The notes: generated by a model from the letters alone, not told the origin. Numbered from the stretch's first letter, positions 23,153 through 31,400 are shown. The stretch: 64,000 nucleotides of DNA from UMGS755 sp045595795 (GCA_045595795.1 JAZOBC010000022.1:1-64000), one strand, 5' to 3'. Numbers and translations: made by a program.

Positions 23153-25564
23153 ATGGATTATCAATTTCAAAAAATTGAAAAAAAGTGGCAGGATGTCTGG
23201 GAAAAGGAAAATACCTTCCGTGCTTTAAATGACAAAAGCCTGCCGAAGTTTTATGGCTTGGTTGAATTTCCGTATCCTTCAGGACACGGTCTGCACGTAG
23301 GCCATCCGAGAAGTTACACGGCGCTGGATATTGTTGCCCGCAAGCGTCGGTTGGAGGGTTATAACGTGCTGTATCCCATTGGTTGGGATGCATTTGGTCT
23401 GCCTACGGAGAATTTTGCTATTGCAAACAAAATTCATCCCAAAAAGGTTACCGAGGATAATGTTGCAAACTTTAAGCGTCAATTAAAGAGCATTGGCTTT
23501 TCTTTTGACTGGACCCGCGAAATTAACACCACAGACCCCAGCTACTATAAGTGGACACAATGGATTTTCTTAAAGCTGTTTGAAAAGGGCCTTGCTTACA
23601 AGCAGGAAATGCCCATTAACTTCTGCACCTCTTGTAAGGTTGGTCTTGCCAACGAAGAGGTTGTCAACGGTGTTTGTGAACGTTGCGGCAGCGAGGTTGT
23701 CCGCGTGAACAAGAGCCAGTGGATGCTGAAAATTACGGAATATGCCCAGCGACTCATTGACGATTTAGACGAACTGAATTACATAGAGAAGGTTAAAATT
23801 CAGCAAAAGAACTGGATTGGTCGTTCCGAAGGTGCTGAGGTTGAGTTCACAGTCAGCGGCACAGAGGATAAGCTGACGGTTTACACCACCCGTCCGGATA
23901 CGCTCTTTGGTGCAACCTATATGGTCCTGTCTCCTGAACATCCCTATGTGGAAAAATATAAAGACAAAATTGCAAATTACGCAGAAGCCGTGGCATATCG
24001 CGAGGAAGCTGCTAAAAAATCTGAATTCGAGCGTACAGAGCTTGTTAAGGATAAAACCGGCGTTTGCCTGGAGGGTCTTTGCGCGATTAACCCCGTAAAC
24101 GGTAAGGAAATCCCCATTTTCATTTCTGATTATGTTCTCATGAGCTATGGTACCGGTGCCATCATGGCGGTTCCGGCTCATGATGACCGTGACTGGGATT
24201 TTGCAAAGAAATTCAATCTGCCCATTATTGAAGTTGTGGCCGGTGGCGAGGACGTGCAGAAAGCTGCCTATACCGACACCGATAGCGGCAAAATGGTGAA
24301 TTCCGGCTTCTTAGATGGCATGGAAGTGAAAGAAGCCATTGCTGCCATCCGCGATTTCCTGGAAGAAAAGGGCATTGGACATAAGAAAGTTAATTATAAG
24401 CTTCGTGACTGGGTATTCTCCCGTCAGCGTTATTGGGGTGAACCCATTCCCTTGGTTCACTGTGATAAGTGCGGTTGGGTGGCACTGCCTGAATCCGAAT
24501 TGCCTCTGACACTGCCTGAAGTGGACAACTATGAGCCCACAGACAACGGACAGTCTCCTTTATCAAAAATTGATGAATGGGTGAACACCACTTGTCCTAA
24601 GTGCGGCGGTCACGCTGTTCGCGAAACAGATACTATGCCTCAGTGGGCCGGTTCTTCCTGGTATTTCCTGCGCTACATTGACCCCTTCTGTGATGATGCG
24701 CCTGCTTCACAGGAAGCCATTAACTACTGGATGCCTGTTGATTGGTATAACGGCGGTATGGAGCATACCACCCTGCATCTTTTGTATTCTCGCTTCTGGC
24801 ATAAGTTCTTATATGACATCGGTGTGGTTAATACGCCGGAGCCCTATGACAAGCGTACGTCTCATGGCATGATTTTAGGTGAGAACAACGAAAAAATGTC
24901 TAAATCAAGAGGCAATGTTGTAAATCCCGATGACATTGTCAATGATTTCGGTGCTGACACCTTCCGTACCTACGAAATGTTTATCGGTGCCTTTGACCAG
25001 GCAACACCTTGGTCCATGAACGGCGTTAAGGGTTGTTACCGCTTTATGGAACGTGTATGGAATCTGCAAGGTATCCTCACAGATGAAGAAGGCTATTCCG
25101 CAGATTTGGAAAATGCTATGCATAAAACCGTGAAGAAGGTTACAGAAGACATTGAACGCATGAAATTTAATACCGCCATTGCAACATTGATGGCGTTGAT
25201 TAACGATTTCTATAAAAAAGGCAGCGTAACCCGTGGCGAGCTGAAAACCTTCTTGCTGCTTTTAAACCCCACCGCACCGCACATTACAGAAGAAATGTGG
25301 GAACTTGCCGGCTTTGGTGGCTGTCTCCATGCTGCAAAATGGCCTGAATATGACGAAACTAAGACCATTGATTCACAGGTAGAAATCGTGGTTCAAATCT
25401 GCGGTAAGGTGAAGGATAAAATTTTGGTAGCAGCCGGCCTTTCCCGTGAGGAATTGGAAACAGCAGCACTGGCTGAGGAAAAAGTGCAAAAGCTTTTAGA
25501 GGGTAAAAGCGTTGTGAAAACCATTTGCGTGCCCGATAAGCTTGTGAACTTTGTTGCAAAATAA
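23153..25564 (+). CDS. leuS: Leucyl-tRNA synthetase
   Basis: An 803-residue class I synthetase that charges tRNA-Leu. The HIGH motif is in YPSGHGLHVGHPRSY, a zinc-ribbon-like CxxC pair is in NFCTSCKVGL...CERCG, the CP1 editing domain contains TTRPDTLFGATY, and the class signature NEKMSKSRGNVV precedes the anticodon-binding domain. Length is normal. It sits six bases after rsfS, with AGGAGG overlapping the rsfS stop region. There is no T-box leader space, so expression follows the upstream operon. A strong terminator follows. Confidence 0.98.
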   Translation: MDYQFQKIEKKWQDVWEKENTFRALNDKSLPKFYGLVEFPYPSGHGLHVGHPRSYTALDIVARKRRLEGYNVLYPIGWDAFGLPTENFAIANKIHPKKVTEDNVANFKRQLKSIGFSFDWTREINTTDPSYYKWTQWIFLKLFEKGLAYKQEMPINFCTSCKVGLANEEVVNGVCERCGSEVVRVNKSQWMLKITEYAQRLIDDLDELNYIEKVKIQQKNWIGRSEGAEVEFTVSGTEDKLTVYTTRPDTLFGATYMVLSPEHPYVEKYKDKIANYAEAVAYREEAAKKSEFERTELVKDKTGVCLEGLCAINPVNGKEIPIFISDYVLMSYGTGAIMAVPAHDDRDWDFAKKFNLPIIEVVAGGEDVQKAAYTDTDSGKMVNSGFLDGMEVKEAIAAIRDFLEEKGIGHKKVNYKLRDWVFSRQRYWGEPIPLVHCDKCGWVALPESELPLTLPEVDNYEPTDNGQSPLSKIDEWVNTTCPKCGGHAVRETDTMPQWAGSSWYFLRYIDPFCDDAPASQEAINYWMPVDWYNGGMEHTTLHLLYSRFWHKFLYDIGVVNTPEPYDKRTSHGMILGENNEKMSKSRGNVVNPDDIVNDFGADTFRTYEMFIGAFDQATPWSMNGVKGCYRFMERVWNLQGILTDEEGYSADLENAMHKTVKKVTEDIERMKFNTAIATLMALINDFYKKGSVTRGELKTFLLLLNPTAPHITEEMWELAGFGGCLHAAKWPEYDETKTIDSQVEIVVQICGKVKDKILVAAGLSREELETAALAEEKVQKLLEGKSVVKTICVPDKLVNFVAK

Positions 25565-25578
25565 GTCATAGATTTAGA

Positions 25579-25608
25579 AAAACGGAACGACCTGAGTCGT
25601 TCCGTTTT
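25579..25608 (+). terminator. Rho-independent terminator after leuS
   Basis: A perfect 13-bp stem AAAACGGAACGAC / GTCGTTCCGTTTT with loop CTGA, ending in T4 and a further T-rich stretch. Confidence 0.88.
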
Positions 25609-25637
25609 CGTATTTTGATATGGACATATACATTGTA

Positions 25638-25653
25638 TCGAAAAGTTTTTCGA
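25638..25653 (+). promoter_or_regulatory. Palindromic operator candidate upstream of the lacI-type gene
   Basis: A perfect inverted repeat TCGAAAA-GT-TTTTCGA ends ten bases before the -35 element of the regulator gene. Its size and symmetry suit a dimeric LacI-family protein, suggesting autoregulation; binding is inferred. Confidence 0.45.
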
Positions 25654-25663
25654 AGCATAATGA

Positions 25664-25692
25664 TTGAAAAAAGATGTTGTTTATGATAGAAT
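25664..25692 (+). promoter_or_regulatory. Sigma-A promoter of the lacI-type gene
   Basis: TTGAAA-17-TAGAAT, with the start codon 19 bases beyond the -10. Confidence 0.7.
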
Positions 25693-25711
25693 GAAAGTGT
25701 GGTGATGAAAC

Positions 25712-26560
25712 ATGATGACCTTGTCTAAAATTGCGCAGCTTGCAAATGTGTCTGTGTCTACGGCGTCAAAAGCATTTTCAATGAGTCATGATATAAGCGC
25801 CGAAACCAGAAATCATGTCTTTGCTGTTGCAAGAAAATACGGATGCCTGAGAAAGTTTTATAAACAAGAATTTTATGTTCCGGTTGTGGCTGTGGTTTGC
25901 CCTGAAATAAAAGACGAATATTCGGCGGTGTTATCCTGTATATGCAAGTGTCTTGATGAGAATAAGTGCCTTGTAAGCGCTACAACAACGAACCATTCTG
26001 ACTTACAAAAGAAACATATTTTAGAGTTTTATTCCAGACATTCAACGGTTGATGCTATGATTATGGTGGAGCATATCGGCTATCCGGAAATGCCTCATAC
26101 CAGTATCTTCCCGTTTGATTATCAGGCTGCTCTTGAGATTGGAACAGACTATTTGAAACGTGAAGGAGCGAGTGAAATAGCCCTTGCCGGATGGACGGAG
26201 AAAGAGCTGACCGAATGTAAAGAATATTGCCATTTTAAGGGGAATGATGCATGTGCAATTGTTGATGCAATGATTCAAAACTTGCCGGAGGCAATCATTT
26301 GCCGAAACGATGCCCTTGCTGTGGGGATCATTCGGCATTTAGGGGATGCCGCCATCAAAGTTCCTGAGCAGGTCAAGGTTATGGGAATGGGCAATTCTTC
26401 TGAGTTGCAATCTGTGGCAGAAAACCTTACCACCATTGATTTTCACATTGAAGAAAACTGCAGGCGAGCAGTTTGCCAAGTACTCAAGCTGATGGATGGA
26501 GAAGCATGCGAAGAACTTTCTCTTGTTCCCCCGGAGCTCGTAAAAAGAGAAACTGCTTAG
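25712..26560 (+). CDS. Compact LacI-family transcriptional regulator
   Basis: A 282-residue repressor-like protein. The N-terminal helix-turn-helix is classic LacI (LSKIAQLANVSVSTASKAFS...ISAETRNHVFAVARKYG). It is followed by a periplasmic-binding-protein-like ligand domain that retains AIICRNDALAVGIIRHL and the C-terminal LTTIDFHIEENCRRAV segment. It is about 50 residues shorter than usual LacI proteins; the gap falls around residues 120-160, where the ligand cleft normally is. The frame is intact, so this is probably a genuine compact variant. It faces the MFS gene across a shared terminator. Ligand unknown. Confidence 0.85.
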   Translation: MMTLSKIAQLANVSVSTASKAFSMSHDISAETRNHVFAVARKYGCLRKFYKQEFYVPVVAVVCPEIKDEYSAVLSCICKCLDENKCLVSATTTNHSDLQKKHILEFYSRHSTVDAMIMVEHIGYPEMPHTSIFPFDYQAALEIGTDYLKREGASEIALAGWTEKELTECKEYCHFKGNDACAIVDAMIQNLPEAIICRNDALAVGIIRHLGDAAIKVPEQVKVMGMGNSSELQSVAENLTTIDFHIEENCRRAVCQVLKLMDGEACEELSLVPPELVKRETA

Positions 26561-26578
26561 TAACATAAGAATCATGTC

Positions 26579-26620
26579 ATACAAAACGGAGCATCTCATG
26601 TGAGATGCTCCGTTTTGTAT
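26579..26620. terminator. Bidirectional terminator between convergent lacI-type and MFS genes
   Basis: A 42-base, fully self-complementary element with 20-bp arms around a central TG and T-rich flanks on both strands, placed exactly between two convergent stop codons. Confidence 0.92.
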
Positions 26621-26633
26621 ATGAAGCGTTATT

Positions 26634-27833
26634 TTATGCTTCTTCAGCCGTGACCACAGAGACTTTTCGGTCTTGATTAATTTTTTGAATCAGCAGCATG
26701 GAAAAAACAGAAATCAAAAGCCAAGAAATAAACATGGGCAAATAGCCCCAATGACTAATGACAATACCATAAATCATACTTGCAATGCCACCGCCTAAGT
26801 AAGTAGCAAAGTCCATTATACCGCTGACAGAAGCAACGTTACCGGTTTTAATATAGTGCATGGGATAGATAGAAAGCATCGATGTGTTGATGATGGAAAC
26901 AGCTGCGTAAATGAGGCTTAGACACAACACCGAGCCAATCATATTCAATTTGCCGGTGCACAGCAAAATGGAACAAATCACGCAGCCTGCAAAGCCCACA
27001 AGGGAGACGGTGTTTTCTTTTTCACGGCACAAACGATATGTAGGGGTATACAGTACTCTGCCAATGAACCCGATGACGGGAATCAGCAAAATGTAATATG
27101 AGGAGGCTTTTAAGTCTACCTGGTAAGTATTCACCACGTAAACAGCCATCCATAAACTGATGTTTTCCTTCATCACGCCATGGAACATCGCCGGCAGACT
27201 CATGGTTAAAAGCTCTTTGTTTTTCAGCATAGAGAACATAGAAAGGTGTTTTTTCTCTTGCACAGGAGGGAGAGAAATTTTACGGGTAGAAATCATCACC
27301 AATGCACCCAGTAAAATTGTCAGTGCACCGGGGATGATAAAGGCAAACCGTACACCAAATTTTTCAATTAATGCGGTGCTGCTGATGATGGCTAAAATAT
27401 TACCCGTGGCAACCGATGTAACCATAACAGAGGTTTTGCGCTTCGCAATTTTTTGTTCATACATAGCGGCAATGACGCATAAAACGGAGCTCCAGAGCAT
27501 GGATTGCGCATAGGCATTGACCATCCAGAACAGAAAGATGCCGATGAAGGGTGGAAAGAAGCCAATGCAAATATTACTGATGCCGGCGAGCGCCAAACCT
27601 GTTGTCAGCATAATCCATGGGGGCGTTTTATCACTCAGACCGCCGTTTAATAATCGACCGACAGCGTAAAACGTTGAAAAAATGCTTCCAAGGGAGCCTA
27701 ATTGAACGGTATTTAAAACACCGATGTCAATTAAATCGGGTCCTGCCATAGAAAGGTTCACTCTTGCAATGTAAATAGAAGTGTAGGCAAGATAAACGAT
27801 GGCAAAAATGAGTTTGTGCTGTTTGTGTTTCAT
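26634..27833 (-). CDS. MFS transporter, organophosphate:phosphate antiporter-like
   Basis: A 399-residue major facilitator protein with about 12 hydrophobic segments. The start (FAIVYLAYTSIYIARVNLSMAGPDL) and the loop GRLLNGGLSDKTPP resemble the GlpT/UhpT branch, which exchanges sugar phosphates or glycerol-3-phosphate for phosphate. The ATG is chosen over an upstream TTG because AGGAGG lies seven bases before it. It follows the RpiR gene by 12 bases, and RpiR proteins sense phosphosugars through a SIS domain, so uptake of a phosphorylated sugar is plausible. The substrate is not provable from sequence. Confidence 0.85.
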   Translation of the reverse strand: MKHKQHKLIFAIVYLAYTSIYIARVNLSMAGPDLIDIGVLNTVQLGSLGSIFSTFYAVGRLLNGGLSDKTPPWIMLTTGLALAGISNICIGFFPPFIGIFLFWMVNAYAQSMLWSSVLCVIAAMYEQKIAKRKTSVMVTSVATGNILAIISSTALIEKFGVRFAFIIPGALTILLGALVMISTRKISLPPVQEKKHLSMFSMLKNKELLTMSLPAMFHGVMKENISLWMAVYVVNTYQVDLKASSYYILLIPVIGFIGRVLYTPTYRLCREKENTVSLVGFAGCVICSILLCTGKLNMIGSVLCLSLIYAAVSIINTSMLSIYPMHYIKTGNVASVSGIMDFATYLGGGIASMIYGIVISHWGYLPMFISWLLISVFSMLLIQKINQDRKVSVVTAEEA

Positions 27834-27845
27834 GATCAATCCTCC

Positions 27846-28694
27846 TTAATATCTGACAGTATTAATTAAATCGTGTATTTGTGCCGCTTTTTCGGTTGCG
27901 TTATCCGGTTTTTTTGCTGAAAGAGAAACAGCAATCACGTCCAGCACACTGATGTGGGCAATTCTGGCAGAAATTGCCTCAATGGGATATTGAATTTCAT
28001 CGGTATAAACCACCAAGGGAAAATCACTTTGCAAAATAATGTTGCTATGGGGAAAACTGGTGAGGCAAACCGTTTTAGCGCCTTTGTTTTTAGCAAGCTG
28101 TAGGGCATCAACCGTTGCAACCGTTCTGCCACTGTTGGATATGCCAAAGGCAACATCATCAGCACCAATATTTAAGGTTGAAACCTTCATAGAGACAATA
28201 TCTGTAAAGCAAAAGGCGGTGTAACCCAGCTGCATCAAGCGGTATTGAAAGTCCAGTGCGATGCCTGAGGAAGTGCCAATGCCGTAAATATATATGTTTT
28301 TTGCGGTTCCAAGCAGCTCTACCACCTGATTCAGCATGTTTCGGTCTATGCCGGCCAAGGTATCATGCAAGGTTTTGATGTTGGCCGCAAAGATTTTATC
28401 TAAAATATTGCCGGACGTATCGTCGGCATCAATATAGGGTGCATAGTTAAATTGCTCGTTTCGTGTCAATTCTTTTGCCAAAGACAGCTTTAACTCGCTG
28501 TAGCCACGAAAGCCTAAGGATTGACAGCATCGAATAATAACAGACTGCACAACACCGCTGACTTCTGCTAAGGTAGAGATAGGCATAGAGACCACCTCTT
28601 GGGGGTACGCGGTAATATAATCAGCAACCGCTTTTTCTTTTTTTGTCAGGTGTTGATATTCCGTTTTAATGGCAGACAGGCAATGTCTTGACAT
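27846..28694 (-). CDS. RpiR/MurR-family regulator (HTH plus SIS)
   Basis: A 282-residue regulator. An N-terminal RpiR-type helix-turn-helix (residues 1-77; KKEKAVADYITAYPQEVVSM, VVQSVIIRCCQSLGF) is joined to a SIS phosphosugar-binding domain (IYIYGIGTSSGIALDFQYRL, AFGISNSGRTVATVDALQLA). The frame stays open about 100 codons further upstream into tRNA-linked repeat DNA. GAGGTGA five bases before the ATG at 28694 and the start of homology fix the true N-terminus. It is the first gene of a two-gene operon with the transporter. A perfect palindrome in its leader suggests autoregulation. Confidence 0.9.
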   Translation of the reverse strand: MSRHCLSAIKTEYQHLTKKEKAVADYITAYPQEVVSMPISTLAEVSGVVQSVIIRCCQSLGFRGYSELKLSLAKELTRNEQFNYAPYIDADDTSGNILDKIFAANIKTLHDTLAGIDRNMLNQVVELLGTAKNIYIYGIGTSSGIALDFQYRLMQLGYTAFCFTDIVSMKVSTLNIGADDVAFGISNSGRTVATVDALQLAKNKGAKTVCLTSFPHSNIILQSDFPLVVYTDEIQYPIEAISARIAHISVLDVIAVSLSAKKPDNATEKAAQIHDLINTVRY

Positions 28695-28716
28695 AATGTC
28701 ACCTCGCGCAAAATCC

Positions 28717-28739
28717 AAAATAGAATTAAATTCTATTTT
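28717..28739 (-). promoter_or_regulatory. Operator candidate in the rpiR leader
   Basis: A perfect palindrome with 11-bp arms (AAAATAGAATT / AATTCTATTTT) around one central base lies between the predicted transcription start and the ribosome-binding site of the RpiR-family gene. Such a site could block transcription when bound by the regulator dimer. Confidence 0.6.
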
Positions 28740-28763
28740 TAATATATTTTTTAGAACTTTTGT

Positions 28764-28792
28764 ATTATACCATGGTGCAGAAAAAAAGTCAA
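28764..28792 (-). promoter_or_regulatory. Sigma-A promoter of the rpiR-MFS operon
   Basis: TTGACT-17-TATAAT on the minus strand, about 70 bases upstream of the start codon and immediately after a duplicated terminator. Confidence 0.85.
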
Positions 28793-28794
28793 GA

Positions 28795-28846
28795 AAAAAC
28801 AACCCACCCCAAAGGGCAGGTTGTTTTTTGGCGCGCCTGGAGAGAT
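28795..28846 (-). repeat. Duplicate of tRNA-Arg 3' end plus terminator (copy A)
   Basis: This 52-base stretch repeats the last part of the neighbouring tRNA-Arg (T-arm tail, acceptor 3' strand, CCA) and its terminator, with one mismatch (28816 C versus 29005 T). The rest of the tRNA is absent. It lies 189 bases from the true copy. Its hairpin probably still terminates transcription coming from the tRNA side. Confidence 0.85.
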
Positions 28847-28983
28847 ACTCTGCGTCAGCAAGTTTTCGACCGCTCTTAGCGGTGCCCGAAAACTTTAGCT
28901 GTACTCGAGCTCCGCAGACCGCATCGCGTTGCTCTTTGGCTGCTCCGTCGTCCTCCCGTCGGGAGTTCTCATCCTCCAAACGC
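28847..28983 (-). repeat. Structured 137-bp segment between duplicated tRNA-Arg ends
   Basis: Not a recognisable gene. It contains a strong nested hairpin: AAGTTTTCG (28860) pairs with CGAAAACTT (28887), with an inner ACCGCT/AGCGGT stem. It is flanked by TCTGCG/CGCAGA and CAGC/GCTG pairs and a CTCCCGTCGGGAG palindrome. On the minus strand a GGAGG-ATG begins a 25-codon frame (MRTPDGRTTEQPKSN...) that is probably not a gene. The layout, with directly repeated tRNA ends around a folded sequence, suggests a small dispersed or mobile repeat. Confidence 0.6.
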
Positions 28984-29017
28984 AAAAACAACCCACCCCA
29001 AAGGGTAGGTTGTTTTT
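28984..29017 (-). terminator. Terminator of tRNA-Arg
   Basis: On the minus strand AACAACCTACCC / GGGTGGGTTGTT, with one mismatch and loop about TTTG, is followed by T5. It directly follows the encoded CCA of tRNA-Arg. Confidence 0.85.
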
Positions 29018-29094
29018 TGGCGCGCCTGGAGAGATTCGAACTCCCGACCTACTGGTTCGTAGCCAGGCACTCTATCCAGCTGAGCTACAGGCGC
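29018..29094 (-). tRNA. tRNA-Arg (anticodon ACG), CCA encoded
   Basis: A 77-base cloverleaf. Acceptor GCGCCTG pairs with CAGGCGC, then discriminator G and CCA. D-arm GCTC/GAGT, anticodon stem CTGGC-TACGAAC-CAG region with loop CTACGAA giving ACG, and TTCGAAT in the T-loop. The ACG anticodon is normally edited to ICG to read CGU/CGC/CGA. Its 3' end is duplicated 189 bases further along the minus strand. Confidence 0.95.
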
Positions 29095-29145
29095 AAACTT
29101 GCATTATGAAGTTAAAAACCGATTGTTTTTACTGCAACAGTAGAT

Positions 29146-29174
29146 AGTATAACACAACTTTTTTGAAAATGCAA
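29146..29174 (-). promoter_or_regulatory. Promoter of tRNA-Arg
   Basis: TTGCAT-17-TATACT on the minus strand, with predicted start about 45 bases before the mature tRNA. Confidence 0.8.
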
Positions 29175-29193
29175 GTGTTTTCTTAAAAAAATG

Positions 29194-30300
29194 TTAAAAT
29201 CTCAGTACTCGTCGGCGTGACCAAACGGATAGCACCAGACCGATGGCTAAGAAATTTGTTAAAATGCTGGAGCCACCATAGCTTAAAAATGGCAGTGGAA
29301 TACCGGTGACAGGCATCAAACCAATGCACATAAAGATGTTTTCAAAGGTATGAAATGCAAACATTGCGGCAATGCCAATACACATAAAAAAGCCGGTATC
29401 GTCTTTGGATTGTTTGCCGATTGTAATGCATCGGATAATCAATAGTGCCAGAAGCAGAATAATAATGGTTGTGCCAATAAACCCAAATTCCTCGCCGACA
29501 ACGCCGAAAATGAAGTCAGTTTCTTTTTCCGGCAGCATGGAGAGCTGATTTTGCGGTCCCTGCATGTAGCCACGCCCTGAAAATTCTCCAGAGCCGATGG
29601 CGATTTTAGACTGCAACACCTGATAACCGGAGCCGGTAGCATCTCGTTCGGGATTTAAAAAAACCAAAATACGCTCACGCTGATAAGGCTTCATCAGCAC
29701 AAACCAAGCAAGCGGTGTAAAAGCAAGAAAAGCCAAAACGCCGGCGATGATATATTTGAAGGAAAGTCCGGCAGAAAAGAGCATGCTCAAAAACATAAAC
29801 AAGAACACAAGAGCTGTTCCTGTGTCATTTTGCAAGATGACAAGTCCGGCTAAAATAGCAAAATGCAAAAACAGTTTTAAAAGTGTTTTCGGCGCATTGA
29901 TGGTTTCCCGTGCCTTTGAAAGCTGAATGGAGAAGGTGATACAAAAGGAGATTTTGACCAGCTCCGAGGGTTGTATGCCAATGCTGCCGAAACGAATCCA
30001 ACTGTTGGAACCGGTTTCATCTTTTCCTTGACCAAACAGCAGCACGACAATTAAAATCAAAATACTGCCAATGTAGAGATATTTTGCAATATCACTATAG
30101 TCTTCGTAATCAATTCCTGCCACGACAAACATGGCGAGAATGCCCAGACACATGGCAATAGACTGCACCAGAATCTGTCGACTGCTTTCTGCAGAGCGGG
30201 TAGCACTGGCGATTAACAAAAGACCCAGCAGTGCCAAAATACCGGCAATGACAATCAATATATAATCTAACTCTTTGAAGTAATTTCGCAGGTCCTTCAT
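29194..30300 (-). CDS. rodA: RodA-like SEDS peptidoglycan glycosyltransferase
   Basis: A 368-residue polytopic protein (about ten membrane helices) of the SEDS family RodA/FtsW/SpoVE, which polymerises lipid II in partnership with a class B PBP. Conserved segments seen are the GSNSWIRFGSIGIQPSELVKI loop, the NDTGTALVF region and the C-terminal TGIPLPFLSYGGSS. The frame extends a few codons upstream, but GAGG six bases before the ATG at 30300 sets the start. The early branch looks RodA-like, yet FtsW or SpoVE cannot be fully excluded. It has its own promoter and no penicillin-binding protein gene adjacent. Confidence 0.9.
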   Translation of the reverse strand: MKDLRNYFKELDYILIVIAGILALLGLLLIASATRSAESSRQILVQSIAMCLGILAMFVVAGIDYEDYSDIAKYLYIGSILILIVVLLFGQGKDETGSNSWIRFGSIGIQPSELVKISFCITFSIQLSKARETINAPKTLLKLFLHFAILAGLVILQNDTGTALVFLFMFLSMLFSAGLSFKYIIAGVLAFLAFTPLAWFVLMKPYQRERILVFLNPERDATGSGYQVLQSKIAIGSGEFSGRGYMQGPQNQLSMLPEKETDFIFGVVGEEFGFIGTTIIILLLALLIIRCITIGKQSKDDTGFFMCIGIAAMFAFHTFENIFMCIGLMPVTGIPLPFLSYGGSSILTNFLAIGLVLSVWSRRRVLRF

Positions 30301-30336
30301 ACCCATCCTCAATTCTGACAATGTAATCTTGATACC

Positions 30337-30365
30337 ATTATAGCAATTTTTTTCTTCTGCGTAAA
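30337..30365 (-). promoter_or_regulatory. Promoter of rodA
   Basis: TTTACG-17-TATAAT on the minus strand, about 40 bases upstream of the rodA start. It diverges from the AraC-family gene promoter. Confidence 0.75.
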
Positions 30366-30384
30366 GAGATTTTTCATTTTTTTA

Positions 30385-30413
30385 TAGACTTTTCTGTTTT
30401 CTTGTGATACAAT
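30385..30413 (+). promoter_or_regulatory. Candidate promoter of the AraC-family gene
   Basis: TAGACT-17-TACAAT: moderate -35 match, good -10 and spacer, about 45 bases before the start codon. Confidence 0.5.
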
Positions 30414-30458
30414 GTATGCGAAAAAGCAAATTTCATAAAATTGAGAGGAGGCACGCAG

Positions 30459-31364
30459 ATGCCGGATGCACAACTTCCTAAGGCGTGGAATGAGCTGGTT
30501 GAAAAGCTTTCCTTTATGCCGGCAGTGGTGAAAGCCATTGAAAAAATCCATGATACCAGTTGGAGTATGGATTTGAGCCGTCATGATCATTATGAAATGG
30601 TATACATCAAAAAAGGAACTGCCACCTTTATGATAGATGGCATTGACGTCAACATGGTGCCTAATTCCATGGTCATCATCAAACCGCAGAAGTCTCATAA
30701 ATTTATTGTCCGTTCCGATAACTGTGAGCTGATTGTGCTTTATTTTAAGCTTCGCGCTCAAAAAGAGGGCGTGACAAGCCATGCCTCTTTAAACGATTTT
30801 GTGGAATATATTGAAGATGAATCGGTGGGTTCTTTTGTTTATTTAAAGCTTGGTAAAAAGAATGATATTATTAACGTGATTAAGCGTATTTTACGGGAGC
30901 GCATGAAGCCGCAGATATGGGGAGACTTTATTTCCTGTCTGCTCGTTATGGAGTTATTTGTTCTTTTGTCCCGCACCCTGAAGCAGGAATGGGAGCAAAG
31001 TGCCAAGAATCGTAATTTAAAGCTTCACGAGCTATTGAACATTGCTAAAGAATATATTGATAATAACTATGCAAAGGATTTGACTTTGTCACAGGTAGCA
31101 AAGTATATTTATCTATCTGACAGTTACTTTGCCCACTCCTTTAAAGATAAATTCGGTATCAGTCCCAAAAGCTATATTTTGAAAATCCGTATTGAAGAGG
31201 CAAAGGAACTGTTGGAAAATACTGATATGAAAATTGCGGATGTGGCTCATTCGGTGGGTTTTTCCAGCCAACAGCGGTTTAACGATATTTTTAAGAAATA
31301 TACAGAAGTTACGCCGCTGAAATTTAGACAACTGAAAAAACATGAAAAATTAAATCGTGTATAA
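30459..31364 (+). CDS. AraC-family regulator with cupin sensor domain
   Basis: A 301-residue regulator. The N-terminal half is a cupin-like AraC ligand domain (SRHDHYEMVYIKKGTATFMI...VIIKPQKSHKF). The C-terminal 100 residues are two AraC helix-turn-helices (DLTLSQVAKYIYLSDSYFAHSFKDKFGISPKSYI; KIADVAHSVGFSSQQRFNDIFKKYTEVTPLKFR, given in parts). Six codons lie upstream of the chosen ATG, but AGAGGAGG seven bases before it fixes the start. It is monocistronic with a strong terminator. No obvious metabolic operon adjoins it, so its regulon and effector are unknown. Confidence 0.9.
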   Translation: MPDAQLPKAWNELVEKLSFMPAVVKAIEKIHDTSWSMDLSRHDHYEMVYIKKGTATFMIDGIDVNMVPNSMVIIKPQKSHKFIVRSDNCELIVLYFKLRAQKEGVTSHASLNDFVEYIEDESVGSFVYLKLGKKNDIINVIKRILRERMKPQIWGDFISCLLVMELFVLLSRTLKQEWEQSAKNRNLKLHELLNIAKEYIDNNYAKDLTLSQVAKYIYLSDSYFAHSFKDKFGISPKSYILKIRIEEAKELLENTDMKIADVAHSVGFSSQQRFNDIFKKYTEVTPLKFRQLKKHEKLNRV

Positions 31365-31400
31365 AAAATATCCGCAGGGGAATTCCTGCGGATATTTTTT
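31363..31400 (+). terminator. Terminator after the AraC-family gene
   Basis: A perfect 16-bp stem AAAAAATATCCGCAGG with its complement, loop GGAATT, ending in T6-7; it begins at the stop codon. Confidence 0.92.

Noticed and set aside
28905..28982. 25-codon minus-strand frame with GGAGG-ATG inside the tRNA-linked repeat
   Set aside because: Very short, overlaps strong hairpins, and several frames of this repeat are open; treated as part of a repeat, not a gene.
28695..28991. About 100-codon N-terminal extension of the RpiR-family frame
   Set aside because: It reads through the promoter, operator and tRNA-linked repeat; the ribosome-binding site and homology start at 28694.
30309..30782. 157-codon frame antisense to the AraC-family gene and its promoter
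   Set aside because: Low-complexity, runs through promoter sequence, no family resemblance.
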